Origin: a virus
Virus record (IMG/VR): IMGVR_UViG_3300025128_000088
Location: 1-44,767 of that record
Direction: 5' to 3' (one strand)
Length of the DNA stretch: 44,767 bases
Shown: one piece after another, positions 1 through 7,213 of the stretch
Numbering within the stretch: position 1 is the stretch's first letter
How the letters are laid out: every line of letters begins with the position of its first letter
Translations under genes and position numbers: made by a program
The notes under the pieces: generated by a model
What the model was told of the DNA's origin: nothing
Databases searched by the model: none
What the model saw: the letters and a program-made list of their open reading frames with translations, nothing else

Positions 1-400
1 GTTGTAATTTTCTTTTTTCATAATATTTACTTATGTTCTTCCATTCATCTGGAGATTCTTCTTTAAACTCTTCGTCTTCATAATTTCTATGCATTGCCAT
101 GCTTTCTAACTCAGGATCAATTACAACAGCAAACTTTCCTGTATATTCATGAGGTATTTTAGTTATGTAATAACCAAGTCTATTAACCCAGTGAAAACCT
201 GCAGTCACAGAACCATCATCATGATATGTCCATACATAAGAATCTTTATGTCCTTTTATAAAATCTAAGTCTGCTCCGAAGGTTTCGTAGTGCATATCCC
301 CTTCAGAGTCTTTCCAGATAGGTTTGTATTTCTCAACCCATTGCTCCCAGGAATAGTTCGCTTCTTTAGGTTCTCCGTATTCGTCTATATAATTAATCAT
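1..400 (-). CDS. hypothetical protein, C-terminus outside window
   Basis: Open frame from an ATG at 400 running off the left edge (133 codons visible). The start overlaps the stop of the upstream 67-aa gene as ATGA, typical of translational coupling. The product starts MINYIDEYGEPKEANYSWEQ, is rich in Trp, Tyr and acidic residues, and shows no signal peptide or membrane segment. No family recognised. It is the most distal visible gene of the leftward early cluster. Confidence 0.75.
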   Translation of the reverse strand, partial: MINYIDEYGEPKEANYSWEQWVEKYKPIWKDSEGDMHYETFGADLDFIKGHKDSYVWTYHDDGSVTAGFHWVNRLGYYITKIPHEYTGKFAVVIDPELESMAMHRNYEDEEFKEESPDEWKNISKYYEKRKLQ

Positions 401-600
401 AATCTTCCTTCTTTTAATACTGACTCTTCATAATCGTCAAGACTATGATCTTCTTCTATTTCTACATCAGTACAATTGTCTTGCTCTTCTTCTTCATCAG
501 GGTCGGTATCGCATACTCTTTCGAATGCAGTCTCTTCATCAGGAGCGTTTACATACCAAGTTTTTTTAACTTCCACATAAGTGGTACATACATATTTCAT
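397..600 (-). CDS. small acidic hypothetical protein (67 aa)
   Basis: The N-terminal 30 residues read as two short beta strands followed by a helix (pattern Y-x-V-x-A-x-x-E-x-A). The rest is extremely acidic, with runs of Asp and Glu and two Cys. Start and stop both overlap neighbours by a few bases, as is usual in this cluster. Many phages carry such small proteins with an acidic tail, some of them inhibitors or DNA mimics, but no function can be assigned here. Confidence 0.75.
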   Translation of the reverse strand: MKYVCTTYVEVKKTWYVNAPDEETAFERVCDTDPDEEEEQDNCTDVEIEEDHSLDDYEESVLKEGRL

Positions 601-761
601 AATTCTTCTTTCTTTTCTAAGTAGGCGTATTTAGGTTTTTTAACAGCGGAGGCTTCTCTTATTTCGAGTTGTGAAATTCTAAAATAATCATAAAGCCACC
701 ACTTATCACCTGCATACTTCCTATAATGTCTTAGCAATCTCTTTTGATACGATTCTTTCAA
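597..761 (-). CDS. small basic protein, TTG start (54 aa)
   Basis: TTG start at 761 preceded by GATAGGAGAATACT, a good Shine-Dalgarno site; no ATG lies in the frame near it. The stop TGA overlaps the next ATG (598-600). The product is Lys/Arg/Tyr rich, starting (M)KESYQKRLLRHYRKYAGD, and appears helical. No family recognised. Tight packing, the ribosome site and the overlap support it as real. Confidence 0.6.
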   Translation of the reverse strand: MKESYQKRLLRHYRKYAGDKWWLYDYFRISQLEIREASAVKKPKYAYLEKKEEL

Positions 762-879
762 AGTATTCTCCTATCTTTTCTCTTGTCTTTGAGTCAATAG
801 ACAATTCCTTGTATGACTCATTTAAGAGAACTATTGCTTCTTTTATGTCTTCAGTTAAGACAGTGGTCTTTCCATTCAC
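721..879 (-). CDS. possible small protein nested between two genes (52 aa)
   Basis: An open frame from GTG at 877-879, inside the 3' end of the nuclease gene, to TAG at 721. GGGAG lies 10 nt upstream of the GTG. It overlaps the nuclease gene by 29 nt and the TTG-start gene by 41 nt. The product is amphipathic (…LTEDIKEAIVLLNESYKELS…), which looks like a real helical peptide. The double overlap lowers confidence. Confidence 0.45.
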   Translation of the reverse strand: MNGKTTVLTEDIKEAIVLLNESYKELSIDSKTREKIGEYFERIVSKEIAKTL

Positions 880-1561
880 AGAAATTACACTCCCATGCTG
901 CTGATGGATTTTCTCCAGGCTTTAGAGGAGGTAATCCGTTAAGGTGCTGCAATTTAGTTTCAGCCCACCAATCTTTTGCTTTTTCAATCCAATGCAAGTC
1001 AACGTCAACAGTTCTCATCTTTGAGGTGTCTTTGTTGTAGTAAACAAGGTACATACCGTCTAGTCTTCCGAAGCGCTCTTTAACAGCTTGTCCATACATA
1101 CCTAATTGCATAGAGTATCGTGGATCTTCAGGTTTACCAGCTCTTCCAAATTTTAATTTCCAAGGGTAACTTCCTGCTGTTTTAAAATCATATAAATAAA
1201 TCTCACCTGATGGCATTTCGGCTACACAATCGAAAAATCCCCTAACGTTGTAAGCGGGAATTTCTAATGCATCTTCATAATAAAATTTTACAGCTTCACC
1301 GTTTTTATTGTTATTATGAAGTTCTAATGCTTTTTCCATATCGTCATGAAAGATTGTTCCGAGTCTCATTTTACGCATAGACTCATCACTTGATTTATTT
1401 GTCGTAGCTGCTTTTACTACATTTTTGTAATAAAGCTTTCTTCTACAACTGCCACTTGAAGAGGCTCCATACCAATGCTCATTGCCTTCGTATCTTTCTT
1501 TTCGATTCTCTTCGTTTTTATAGTCTAAATATGTGGCGTAGACTTCTTCAAAATTTATCAT
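851..1561 (-). CDS. Cas4/RecB-like PD-(D/E)XK nuclease with Fe-S cysteines
   Basis: 236 aa with the motif order of the Cas4/AddB-type exonuclease family: C39 in SGSCRRK, H72 in the GTIFHDDME helix, D111 in FFDCVAE, D125-x-K127 in LYDFKTA, Q152-x3-Y156 in QLGMYG, and a C-terminal cluster C225, C228, C234. The four cysteines match the 4Fe-4S layout of Cas4 nucleases (family knowledge). It probably resects DNA ends during phage recombination together with the ATPase and SSB-like protein of this cluster. No Cas genes or CRISPR repeats are present. Its start overlaps the stop of the upstream gene by 4 nt. Confidence 0.85.
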   Translation of the reverse strand: MINFEEVYATYLDYKNEENRKERYEGNEHWYGASSSGSCRRKLYYKNVVKAATTNKSSDESMRKMRLGTIFHDDMEKALELHNNNKNGEAVKFYYEDALEIPAYNVRGFFDCVAEMPSGEIYLYDFKTAGSYPWKLKFGRAGKPEDPRYSMQLGMYGQAVKERFGRLDGMYLVYYNKDTSKMRTVDVDLHWIEKAKDWWAETKLQHLNGLPPLKPGENPSAAWECNFCEWKDHCLN

Positions 1562-1785
1562 AAGACAGTTCCTTTAAAGGTTTTTATCACAGCTTTAAAT
1601 AAAGGGTGATTCTTTTTTTCTTTTTGTCTAAAATTGCCACATCCTATGTCAACAATATTATCAGGTATCGCTTTAGGTTCTTGCTGTAAAACTCTAAAAT
1701 AAAGACACTTACCGAATAATGATTTTTCCTCTAATTGCTGAAATATACATGACCAACATTCTCTATTTTTCTGTTGCTTGTCGAT
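1558..1785 (-). CDS. small Cys-rich protein, apparent AUC start (75 aa)
   Basis: An open frame that ends in an ATGA overlap with the nuclease gene. The in-frame codon at 1786-1788 is TAA, immediately followed by ATC at 1783-1785. No ATG, GTG or TTG occurs in frame before the conserved-looking part. GGAG sits 7 nt before the ATC. The product would begin (M)DKQQKNRECWSCIFQQ and has Cys at 10, 13, 27 and 49 (CWSC…GKC…GCG), a zinc-binding pattern typical of small phage proteins. The coding sequence looks real; the AUC start is inferred. A sequencing frameshift is the alternative. Confidence 0.65.
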   Translation of the reverse strand: MDKQQKNRECWSCIFQQLEEKSLFGKCLYFRVLQQEPKAIPDNIVDIGCGNFRQKEKKNHPLFKAVIKTFKGTVL

Positions 1786-1939
1786 TTAAAATCTCCAACA
1801 ATAATAAGTTTGTTCTTTCCTGTTCTTGAATTAATAGTTGCATTGACTTAGCTAAGAGTTCTGTGTGCGGATCAATACATCCTTTCTCAATCCATTGAGA
1901 TAAAACGCCTTCAAGTTTTTCAGAATTATTATACGTCAT
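1763..1939 (-). CDS. small helical hypothetical protein (58 aa)
   Basis: ATG at 1937-1939 preceded by GGAGTTAGGGCT; TAG at 1763. The product MTYNNSEKLEGVLSQWIEKG continues as a Leu/Gln/Glu-rich helix that could form a coiled coil. Its 3' end overlaps the first 23 nt of the apparent AUC-start gene, so translational coupling could help that weak start. No family recognised. Confidence 0.65.
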   Translation of the reverse strand: MTYNNSEKLEGVLSQWIEKGCIDPHTELLAKSMQLLIQEQERTNLLLLEILNRQATEK

Positions 1940-1943
1940 AGCC

Positions 1944-2018
1944 CTAACTCCTATTTACTTTATCCGTCCTAAGATAACCACCACATTGAGCTATGAATAC
2001 TATTTGGCTCATATTCAT
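1944..2018 (-). CDS. possible 24-aa microprotein
   Basis: ATG at 2016-2018 overlaps the resolvase stop codon as ATGA, and the frame ends at TAG 1944-1946, just before the ribosome site of the next gene. It encodes MNMSQIVFIAQCGGYLRTDK plus four residues. Supported only by the coupled start and by filling an otherwise empty gap. Confidence 0.3.
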   Translation of the reverse strand: MNMSQIVFIAQCGGYLRTDKVNRS

Positions 2019-2476
2019 CTCTTGCTCCCTGGTCCATGATGAGTTAAGGCTAATCCGTAATTCGCTATTAAAACGGCATCTGAAGTGGCAAGAGTGTTTT
2101 TAGCCCCTGGATACAATTCAAATGCAAGGCTTTTAAGTTTATGTTTGCGAGACTTTTTTTCTTTCGGCATCGCTCCATAATATTTTTGCCATTTAAAAGG
2201 TGTTATTTGTTTGAAAGGAATTTTGTTTGCTGCAAGTATACCAAGCCACATACCGTAGTTGGTACCAAAAGAAAAAGAACTTGCTACTCCATCACGGGGC
2301 ATTGAATGAACTCTTTCTATTGAAGCAGATACAATTTTAACTTTATTAATTTTCTCTTTGACCAGCATGGCCATTTCGTGGGGTGTTTCAGGGCATTTAA
2401 AAGCTTCACATGATATATTATCTTTAATGAAAGCTATTCCCCCATTTTTTCCAGGATCAATGCCTATATAAACCAT
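2015..2476 (-). CDS. RuvC-like Holliday junction resolvase
   Basis: 153 aa with the RNase H-fold architecture of RuvC-type resolvases: an N-terminal MVYIGIDPGKNGGIAFI strand (D7), E54 in ASIERVHSM, a conserved FSFGTNYGMWLGIL helix, a basic KEKKSRKHK patch and a C-terminal acidic residue D133 in TSDAVLIANYG. Length matches phage RuvC-like enzymes. It probably resolves branched DNA before packaging. The usual second C-terminal acidic residue (D-x-x-D) is not evident, since Ala/Leu/Ile follow D133; whether another residue takes its place cannot be told from sequence. Confidence 0.85.
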   Translation of the reverse strand: MVYIGIDPGKNGGIAFIKDNISCEAFKCPETPHEMAMLVKEKINKVKIVSASIERVHSMPRDGVASSFSFGTNYGMWLGILAANKIPFKQITPFKWQKYYGAMPKEKKSRKHKLKSLAFELYPGAKNTLATSDAVLIANYGLALTHHGPGSKR

Positions 2477-2615
2477 TTTCTAACTCCTGTTGTTTTTTAG
2501 TATATCGTTTCTCTAACATGTCAATTCTATTTTGAACCTCTTCTATTAGAGATCTTTTTAAGTGTTTTAATTCTTCAATTCTTTGTTTGAGCATTTCTTG
2601 TTCAACCGTGTGCAT
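2457..2615 (-). CDS. small coiled-coil protein (52 aa)
   Basis: ATG at 2613-2615 with GGAGAATAT immediately upstream; the stop lies inside the resolvase gene (about 20 nt overlap). The product MHTVEQEMLKQRIEELKHLK continues as one charged heptad-like helix. No family recognised. The ribosome site and overlap pattern match neighbouring genes. Confidence 0.65.
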   Translation of the reverse strand: MHTVEQEMLKQRIEELKHLKRSLIEEVQNRIDMLEKRYTKKQQELENGLYRH

Positions 2616-2630
2616 ATATTCTCCGTGATT

Positions 2631-2683
2631 ATAAAGGAGAGAATACGCCTAGCTATGCCATCCGCTTTACATCTCTCCTTTAT
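2631..2683. repeat. 11-bp perfect inverted repeat with 31-nt loop
   Basis: ATAAAGGAGAG at 2631-2641 is the exact reverse complement of CTCTCCTTTAT at 2673-2683. It occupies the gap between the primase-helicase gene and the 52-aa gene. No U-run follows, so it is not a standard terminator; it could be an RNA processing or stability element. Read leftward, it places AGGAG just upstream of the 52-aa gene region, so it might sequester a ribosome site. Confidence 0.55.
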
Positions 2684-2707
2684 GTTTACGCTACCTACAG
2701 GAAGGTA

Positions 2708-4573
2708 TCATAATTTTAAACTATTGTCAGCTTTCTCGTAATGCATTGTATCGCCCCAGAACATCATTTTAGCACGCAAAGTGCCTTCATTTCTATTCTT
2801 TGCAGAAGTTATTAAACGGTCAGGTTTATAGTCTCCAGATGGGCTTGAAACAAATAATACTTTATCTGATTTTTGGAATATTGCGCCAGAGCCTGATATG
2901 GATTCTTTAAGGTTATTATAATGTTCACTCGTTCTATCTGAAGCAGACTTCTTCTTGTGAGCAATGGCAATAACAATAACATCCAGTTGATTGGCTAAGT
3001 TTTTAAGTTGAACTGCAATATCACGTTCTTTTTCTAATTGACCTCTAGCATTGCTATGTATCATGTCCATCGTGTCAACGACGACAATCTTAGGTTCAAT
3101 TAAAGCGATTTCTTTCTTCATCTTGTTAATATCTGGACAGGCACTTTTAGTAAAGATATTGTCAAATATTCTCTGTGAATCAATTCGCTCATTATGCGAT
3201 AAAGTTTTAAAATATTCACGAAGTTTTTCATCGTTCATATTAAAATGCATTTTGTTAAACCTTAATCTATCAAGTTGTTCGCCCATTTCCATTTGGTAAT
3301 AAGCTGTCTTTAAACCACTATATAGTATTAGGTTTTGTACAAACGCTGATTTACCTGCGCCAGAATCTCCAGAAATTATCACAAGCTCTGATGGATTTAC
3401 CCACCAATCATATACACCTGCAAAACTTCCAATATTTAATGATTTAGAATAATCAAAATTCATAAACCAATCAATAAACTCTGGGCTTATATCTTCATTT
3501 GTCTTGAACTGAGTACTGGTTTCTCTTGATGCAAAGTAAACACACTTTTCTGAACAATGCTTTTCCATAATATCATTGTTACACCAAAAGAAATAAGGCT
3601 TTTCAAAAGTAGCCTTTACCCCTCGTAAAACTTCATTTGCAGACATTCTATCATTTGGATCGTTTATATACTCACTAAACCAAGAAGTAAGAATATCTCC
3701 TACTAATGTTTGTGGTAATCCAGACCTTCTTAACCATGAGGCTAAGACTAAATTTGTTCTGTGCCGTGATCCTTTTTGTGGTCCATTCGTAAATATCGTT
3801 TGACAGCATGTCATAAAAGCTGAAGGTGAGGGAATTTCTGTATCGTCAGTATTATACTGGGTAGCTATTTGAGTTTCATTTTGCATTGCAGGAGCCGTTT
3901 TTATCTTGTCTTGATGTGTAGGCTCAAATTCAGACCAATCCACGCTAAATTTCTGATCTTTCCTTTTATTAGTTGCAAGCGCCTGAATCTCTTTAGGCCT
4001 CAATATAGTAAGTTCGCTAATAGTTAAAGGTATTTTGTAAAGATTTGACTCTTCGTGCTTACTATTACCAAGTCTAATAAGTCTTGTTTTATTATAGATT
4101 ACAGGGTCGATGTCTTCAAAGTAATGTGTTAATGTATGCTTTACTTTATCAGGAACATCAGTACCTTTGCCGAAGCCAAAGAAGTCAGGAGTAACGATGT
4201 GATAACCACGTCCACTAAACCATGGCTGTATATACCTTTCGTCTATTTCCCAATCATTCTGCAGTTCAAATACTAATGAACGAGCTCTATTTAAACACTC
4301 TTCATCAGTAATTTCACTTTCATTTTTACCTTTATCAATGTCAAAATATAACTTAGAAGCCGTAACGTCGCCATCATAGCCTGCTACAGATTCATTTTCA
4401 TTAACATAATCTTGATAATTTTTATCAAAATCATAAATTGACATATACATAGCTTCACCATTTGCTCGTGTAGCATAATCAGCAATATTATTCAATGGAA
4501 TAATGTTACCTCTATGCTTAACATCATTAACGACAAATTCTTTAAATACATCTATCTCCATATAATCTCCCAT
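2708..4573 (-). CDS. primase-helicase (AEP-like primase plus RecA-fold helicase)
   Basis: 621 aa, two modules. Residues about 70-190 match archaeo-eukaryotic primase (PrimPol-type) motifs: LYFDID (D78, D80), FSGRGYHI (S120-H125) and D156…RLIRLGNSKHE. Residues about 330-345 hold C331, C340, C344, a possible metal site. Residues about 395-600 are a DnaB/RecA-like ATPase: Walker A GDSGAGKS (402-409), Walker B KIVVVDTMD (D500), then an IAIAHKKK strand. It would prime and unwind phage DNA. An ATG at 4561 (Met5) has GGGAG 5 nt upstream and may be the true start; the ATG at 4573 has only a weak site. Confidence 0.85.
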   Translation of the reverse strand: MGDYMEIDVFKEFVVNDVKHRGNIIPLNNIADYATRANGEAMYMSIYDFDKNYQDYVNENESVAGYDGDVTASKLYFDIDKGKNESEITDEECLNRARSLVFELQNDWEIDERYIQPWFSGRGYHIVTPDFFGFGKGTDVPDKVKHTLTHYFEDIDPVIYNKTRLIRLGNSKHEESNLYKIPLTISELTILRPKEIQALATNKRKDQKFSVDWSEFEPTHQDKIKTAPAMQNETQIATQYNTDDTEIPSPSAFMTCCQTIFTNGPQKGSRHRTNLVLASWLRRSGLPQTLVGDILTSWFSEYINDPNDRMSANEVLRGVKATFEKPYFFWCNNDIMEKHCSEKCVYFASRETSTQFKTNEDISPEFIDWFMNFDYSKSLNIGSFAGVYDWWVNPSELVIISGDSGAGKSAFVQNLILYSGLKTAYYQMEMGEQLDRLRFNKMHFNMNDEKLREYFKTLSHNERIDSQRIFDNIFTKSACPDINKMKKEIALIEPKIVVVDTMDMIHSNARGQLEKERDIAVQLKNLANQLDVIVIAIAHKKKSASDRTSEHYNNLKESISGSGAIFQKSDKVLFVSSPSGDYKPDRLITSAKNRNEGTLRAKMMFWGDTMHYEKADNSLKL

Positions 4574-4821
4574 TTACCGTAAGGCTTTTCTTGAATTGTA
4601 TTTATTTGCTTGATGCCAAAACCAATATAAGATTTCTCTCTCGGATCTTTAAACCTCCTCCACTCGCGACTATAGGTCGAAGCTGTATGCATTACATCAA
4701 AGAACGTGTGTGCATATCCTGGTACTTTAGACTCGATGTCGATTGTAGATACCTCGGAGGGTTTATAGGCCAGTAGAAACTGACCTATTAAATCCTGTAT
4801 TTTCTCTTTAGGCAATGCCAT
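4552..4821 (-). CDS. hypothetical protein between SSB-like and primase genes (89 aa)
   Basis: The start shares a base with the stop of the SSB-like gene (4821) and the end overlaps the primase-helicase start, so it is translationally coupled on both sides. Soluble, mixed composition, MALPKEKIQDLIGQFLLAYK at the N-terminus; a basic central part (REWRRFKDPREKSY) could bind nucleic acid. Position suggests a replication accessory, but no family is recognised. Confidence 0.7.
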   Translation of the reverse strand: MALPKEKIQDLIGQFLLAYKPSEVSTIDIESKVPGYAHTFFDVMHTASTYSREWRRFKDPREKSYIGFGIKQINTIQEKPYGKWEIIWR

Positions 4822-5462
4822 TAAAAGGGCACTGCATCCGCTAATTGAGCTTGAGCTCCATTTGGGTGAGAATTTACTTCTGGTTGATGAGAGTTGTTCA
4901 TATTGAAGTTAGCTTTATCACCTTCACGACCTTTAAAGTCTTTAGGTAACCAACGTAAATTCGTAGGTTTTTTCTCTAATGCACCACGCATGAAATCATG
5001 ATAATTGTAGAAACATTTAACGAGCTGGTCGCTATTCCCTACAGATTGAACAAATTTAGAAGTTCTAGATTTATTATCATCATTCTTGTAAGCGATGTAA
5101 ATAAATTCTTTACCAATTAAATCTGGTATGCATGAAGATATGCCTTTTTCATCACATAGAGATATAACCTCTTCTGGAACACTACAAGCTTCTAGCAATG
5201 GATAAATAGATTGGTCTTTAGACATATCTCCCCATCCAGTAATGTTGCCAGCGCTGTCTCTATCCCAACTACCATTTAAATACATTGTATTTTCAAATAA
5301 TTGGCCATTATTTCCTTTAACAGAAAATGTAACGGTCATGCTAATCTCAGAAAATTTACCTTTCTCAAGTTTAACATCTTTTATAATCCCAGTATTTACA
5401 AATACAGGTCCGTTACCACCTTCACTTGTACTTTTCTTTTTTGTTGGTATTCCAACTGCCAT
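4821..5462 (-). CDS. single-stranded DNA-binding-like protein
   Basis: 213 aa. Residues about 15-135 are beta-rich, consistent with an OB-fold, followed by a polar, Asn/Gln-rich linker and the C-terminal tip ADAVPF. The tip resembles the acidic-hydrophobic PF tail by which bacterial SSBs recruit partners (family knowledge). It lies between the RecA-fold ATPase and the primase-helicase and overlaps the ATPase gene by one base. The assignment rests on tail, size and context; the OB-fold itself was not verified by alignment. Confidence 0.6.
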   Translation of the reverse strand: MAVGIPTKKKSTSEGGNGPVFVNTGIIKDVKLEKGKFSEISMTVTFSVKGNNGQLFENTMYLNGSWDRDSAGNITGWGDMSKDQSIYPLLEACSVPEEVISLCDEKGISSCIPDLIGKEFIYIAYKNDDNKSRTSKFVQSVGNSDQLVKCFYNYHDFMRGALEKKPTNLRWLPKDFKGREGDKANFNMNNSHQPEVNSHPNGAQAQLADAVPF

Positions 5463-6184
5463 TATGCGGCCTCCTGTTGTTTTACATTATTATTCTTAAA
5501 AATATTATCCCATGAAAAGTCTATTGTTTGGCCTTTTAAATGAGGACTTCTTGAACCCGCTTCTAAAGCATTGTTTGCTTCAAATGAGATTTTTAACTTT
5601 TCATCTTCTCTAAACACATAACCAATAGAATCGCATTTAGCCATAATCATATTCTTTAACTTTCCAGTTAAATCTAATGATTGAGGATCAACAAGTGTTG
5701 AGTTCTCTGATAATGCTTGTGCAAGTTTGTTGTGTCCTGTAATGACTAGACAATCACAGAAATGCATAAAAGTATCTAGAAGTTTGTTTACTTTTTCACG
5801 GACCATTCCATGGCCCTTTCCAAAAGCTAAATCACCGAAATAATTGATTTTTGAATTACTATTATTATTATGATCAATAACAATAGCTTCTTCTATCCAA
5901 TCGACAACTTTATTAATTGTGTCAATCGCTATATATTTATAAGGAGATTTTCCAGACTTCATTTCTTCTGCTAAATGCATTGTAAGTTCTCGCAAATCAC
6001 CTAAATTTGTCACTTCTGCTATTGTACCAGAAATGAATTTGGCACCCTTTTCTGTATCTATTATTAGGCAATCATCAAGCTCGCTAAGCATGGTTGTTTT
6101 ACCTGCTTTTTTAGCTCCATAGAGTAATAATAGAGAAGGGTCTATCGACTTCGGGAAATCCCGTTTTTGAATTAAACCAGACAT
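5462..6184 (-). CDS. RecA-fold ATPase, Sak4-like recombinase
   Basis: 240 aa beginning MSGLIQKRDFPKSIDPSLLL. Walker A GAKKAGKT at residues 23-30, a CLIIDTEKGAKF strand next, and Walker B YKYIAIDTINK with D88. This order and length fit the AAA_24/Sak4 group of phage RecA-like annealing proteins. It heads the leftward operon, preceded by CGGAGGACATTTA, and is followed by the SSB-like gene, a pairing typical of phage recombination modules. Confidence 0.8.
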   Translation of the reverse strand: MSGLIQKRDFPKSIDPSLLLLYGAKKAGKTTMLSELDDCLIIDTEKGAKFISGTIAEVTNLGDLRELTMHLAEEMKSGKSPYKYIAIDTINKVVDWIEEAIVIDHNNNSNSKINYFGDLAFGKGHGMVREKVNKLLDTFMHFCDCLVITGHNKLAQALSENSTLVDPQSLDLTGKLKNMIMAKCDSIGYVFREDEKLKISFEANNALEAGSRSPHLKGQTIDFSWDNIFKNNNVKQQEAA

Positions 6185-6352
6185 TAAATGTCCTCCGTTT
6201 TATAGTGTTAAAAATTAAAGATAGCGTGTGTTATAATTTACACAACGCAACATATTACTACAATGTTTTATTGCTATTTGTTTACTATATTATTGCCATT
6301 GACGGGGGTCAATGATAATTAACTAAGAGATTTTCTGGGGAGAAAGTAACAA
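6185..6352. promoter_or_regulatory. divergent control region between early genes and regulator
   Basis: 168 nt of AT-rich noncoding DNA between the leftward replication genes and the rightward PAS regulator. It contains the palindrome at 6297-6314 and TATAAT-like tracts on both strands (for example TTATAATTT near 6230 and TATATTAT near 6287). Exact promoter boxes cannot be fixed by eye. By position it should hold the early leftward promoter and the regulator's own promoter. Confidence 0.6.
6297..6314. promoter_or_regulatory. 18-bp perfect palindrome, candidate operator
   Basis: CATTGAC-GGGG-GTCAATG: two perfect 7-bp arms around GGGG, about 40 bp before the regulator start. Symmetry and position fit the binding site of a dimeric XRE-type regulator. 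TTGACG inside the left arm also resembles a rightward -35 box, so binding here could autorepress the regulator gene. Confidence 0.6.
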
Positions 6353-7156
6353 ATGGAACTAAATTCACAAGAGATGATGGACTTCATTTCAAATAGAATA
6401 AAAGAGTCTGGCTATACAGATACTGATTTGGCTATTGAATCAAATATGCATAGAGTTTCTATATGGAAGATTCGCAATAAAAAAATTTCCAAAATAAAAC
6501 CTAACAACTTAAAAGCTATTACAAATGCTCTCGGTATACACTACAGCATCGACGATAGAAAAATTACTTTTAATATAGACACATCAAAACCCATAGGAGG
6601 AGGAGTAATGGCCGACACAACAGCCGATAAAGTTATCGACCATCTAATGCTCGAAAACCAACGAGCAAACGAAACAATCGTTGAAATGAAAAAAGTCGTA
6701 GATACTTTAAAACAGGATTTACGATTTAAAGACGAATTGTTAACCAAGAATCACGTTATACGACCTAATCTTGATCAGAATCGTATGCAATGCTTAGTAA
6801 GTATCCCAAATGATACTATAAAAAAAGGGAAGTATCTTGATATTACTACTATTTATAGTAAATTTTTAGGATATGAACCTTACGAACTCTTAGGAGAAGA
6901 ATTTCGTAATCATATCCATAATGACGAGCATGAACGTATAGATGCGATTGAAGAAAATCCCGAACTTACAAAAGATATAGAAGTTTGGAAAGTGCTTCAT
7001 AAAGATGGAAGTTCTCTTTATGTCAGAGCCTTTGGAAAATCTATTGAAACTGCGTCGGGTGTACTATCTGTTGTTGATTGTAGTTCTATTACGGAAGATG
7101 ATTACATTCATGAACGGAGTGACTCATATTATACTGATATAAAAGGTCGCTCTTAA
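6353..7156 (+). CDS. HTH-coiled coil-PAS transcription regulator
   Basis: 267 aa. Residues 8-62 are an XRE/Cro-type helix-turn-helix (TDTDLAIESNMHRVSIWKIR…NLKAITNALGI). Residues about 88-132 are a coiled coil. Residues about 143-250 read as a PAS fold (KYLDITTIYSKFLGYEPYEL … HKDGSSLYVRAFGKS). The start has GGGGAGAAAGTAACA upstream. Diverging from the early operon, it is the best lysogeny-control candidate. It lacks the LexA-type S24 protease domain of many phage repressors, so induction would go through a ligand or redox signal sensed by PAS (inference). An internal ribosome site lies at 6595-6610. Confidence 0.8.
   Translation: MELNSQEMMDFISNRIKESGYTDTDLAIESNMHRVSIWKIRNKKISKIKPNNLKAITNALGIHYSIDDRKITFNIDTSKPIGGGVMADTTADKVIDHLMLENQRANETIVEMKKVVDTLKQDLRFKDELLTKNHVIRPNLDQNRMQCLVSIPNDTIKKGKYLDITTIYSKFLGYEPYELLGEEFRNHIHNDEHERIDAIEENPELTKDIEVWKVLHKDGSSLYVRAFGKSIETASGVLSVVDCSSITEDDYIHERSDSYYTDIKGRS
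6595..6610 (+). promoter_or_regulatory. internal ribosome-binding site and ATG within the regulator gene
   Basis: AGGAGGAGGAGTAATG: a near-ideal Shine-Dalgarno with the ATG 4-6 nt downstream, in frame at Met86. A product from here (182 aa) would contain only the coiled coil and PAS domain and lack the HTH. In normal reading it encodes the Ile-Gly-Gly-Gly-Val-Met stretch linking HTH and coiled coil. Confidence 0.6.
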
Positions 7157-7165
7157 CCTAAATAA

Positions 7166-7208
7166 AAAAGAGCCTCCCAAAACTTCACTCTCGAAAGGCT
7201 CTTCTTTT
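7166..7208. terminator. terminator after regulator gene
   Basis: Inverted repeat AAGAGCCT (7168-7175) / AGGCTCTT (7196-7203), flanked by an A-run on the left and TTTT on the right. It could work in both directions between the converging regulator gene and the leftward Ub-like operon. Confidence 0.65.
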
Positions 7209-7213
7209 AATTA

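Noticed and set aside
851-1561. CRISPR-Cas adaptation locus
   Set aside because: Only the Cas4-like nuclease is present. No cas1/cas2 and no regularly spaced repeats occur anywhere in the window.
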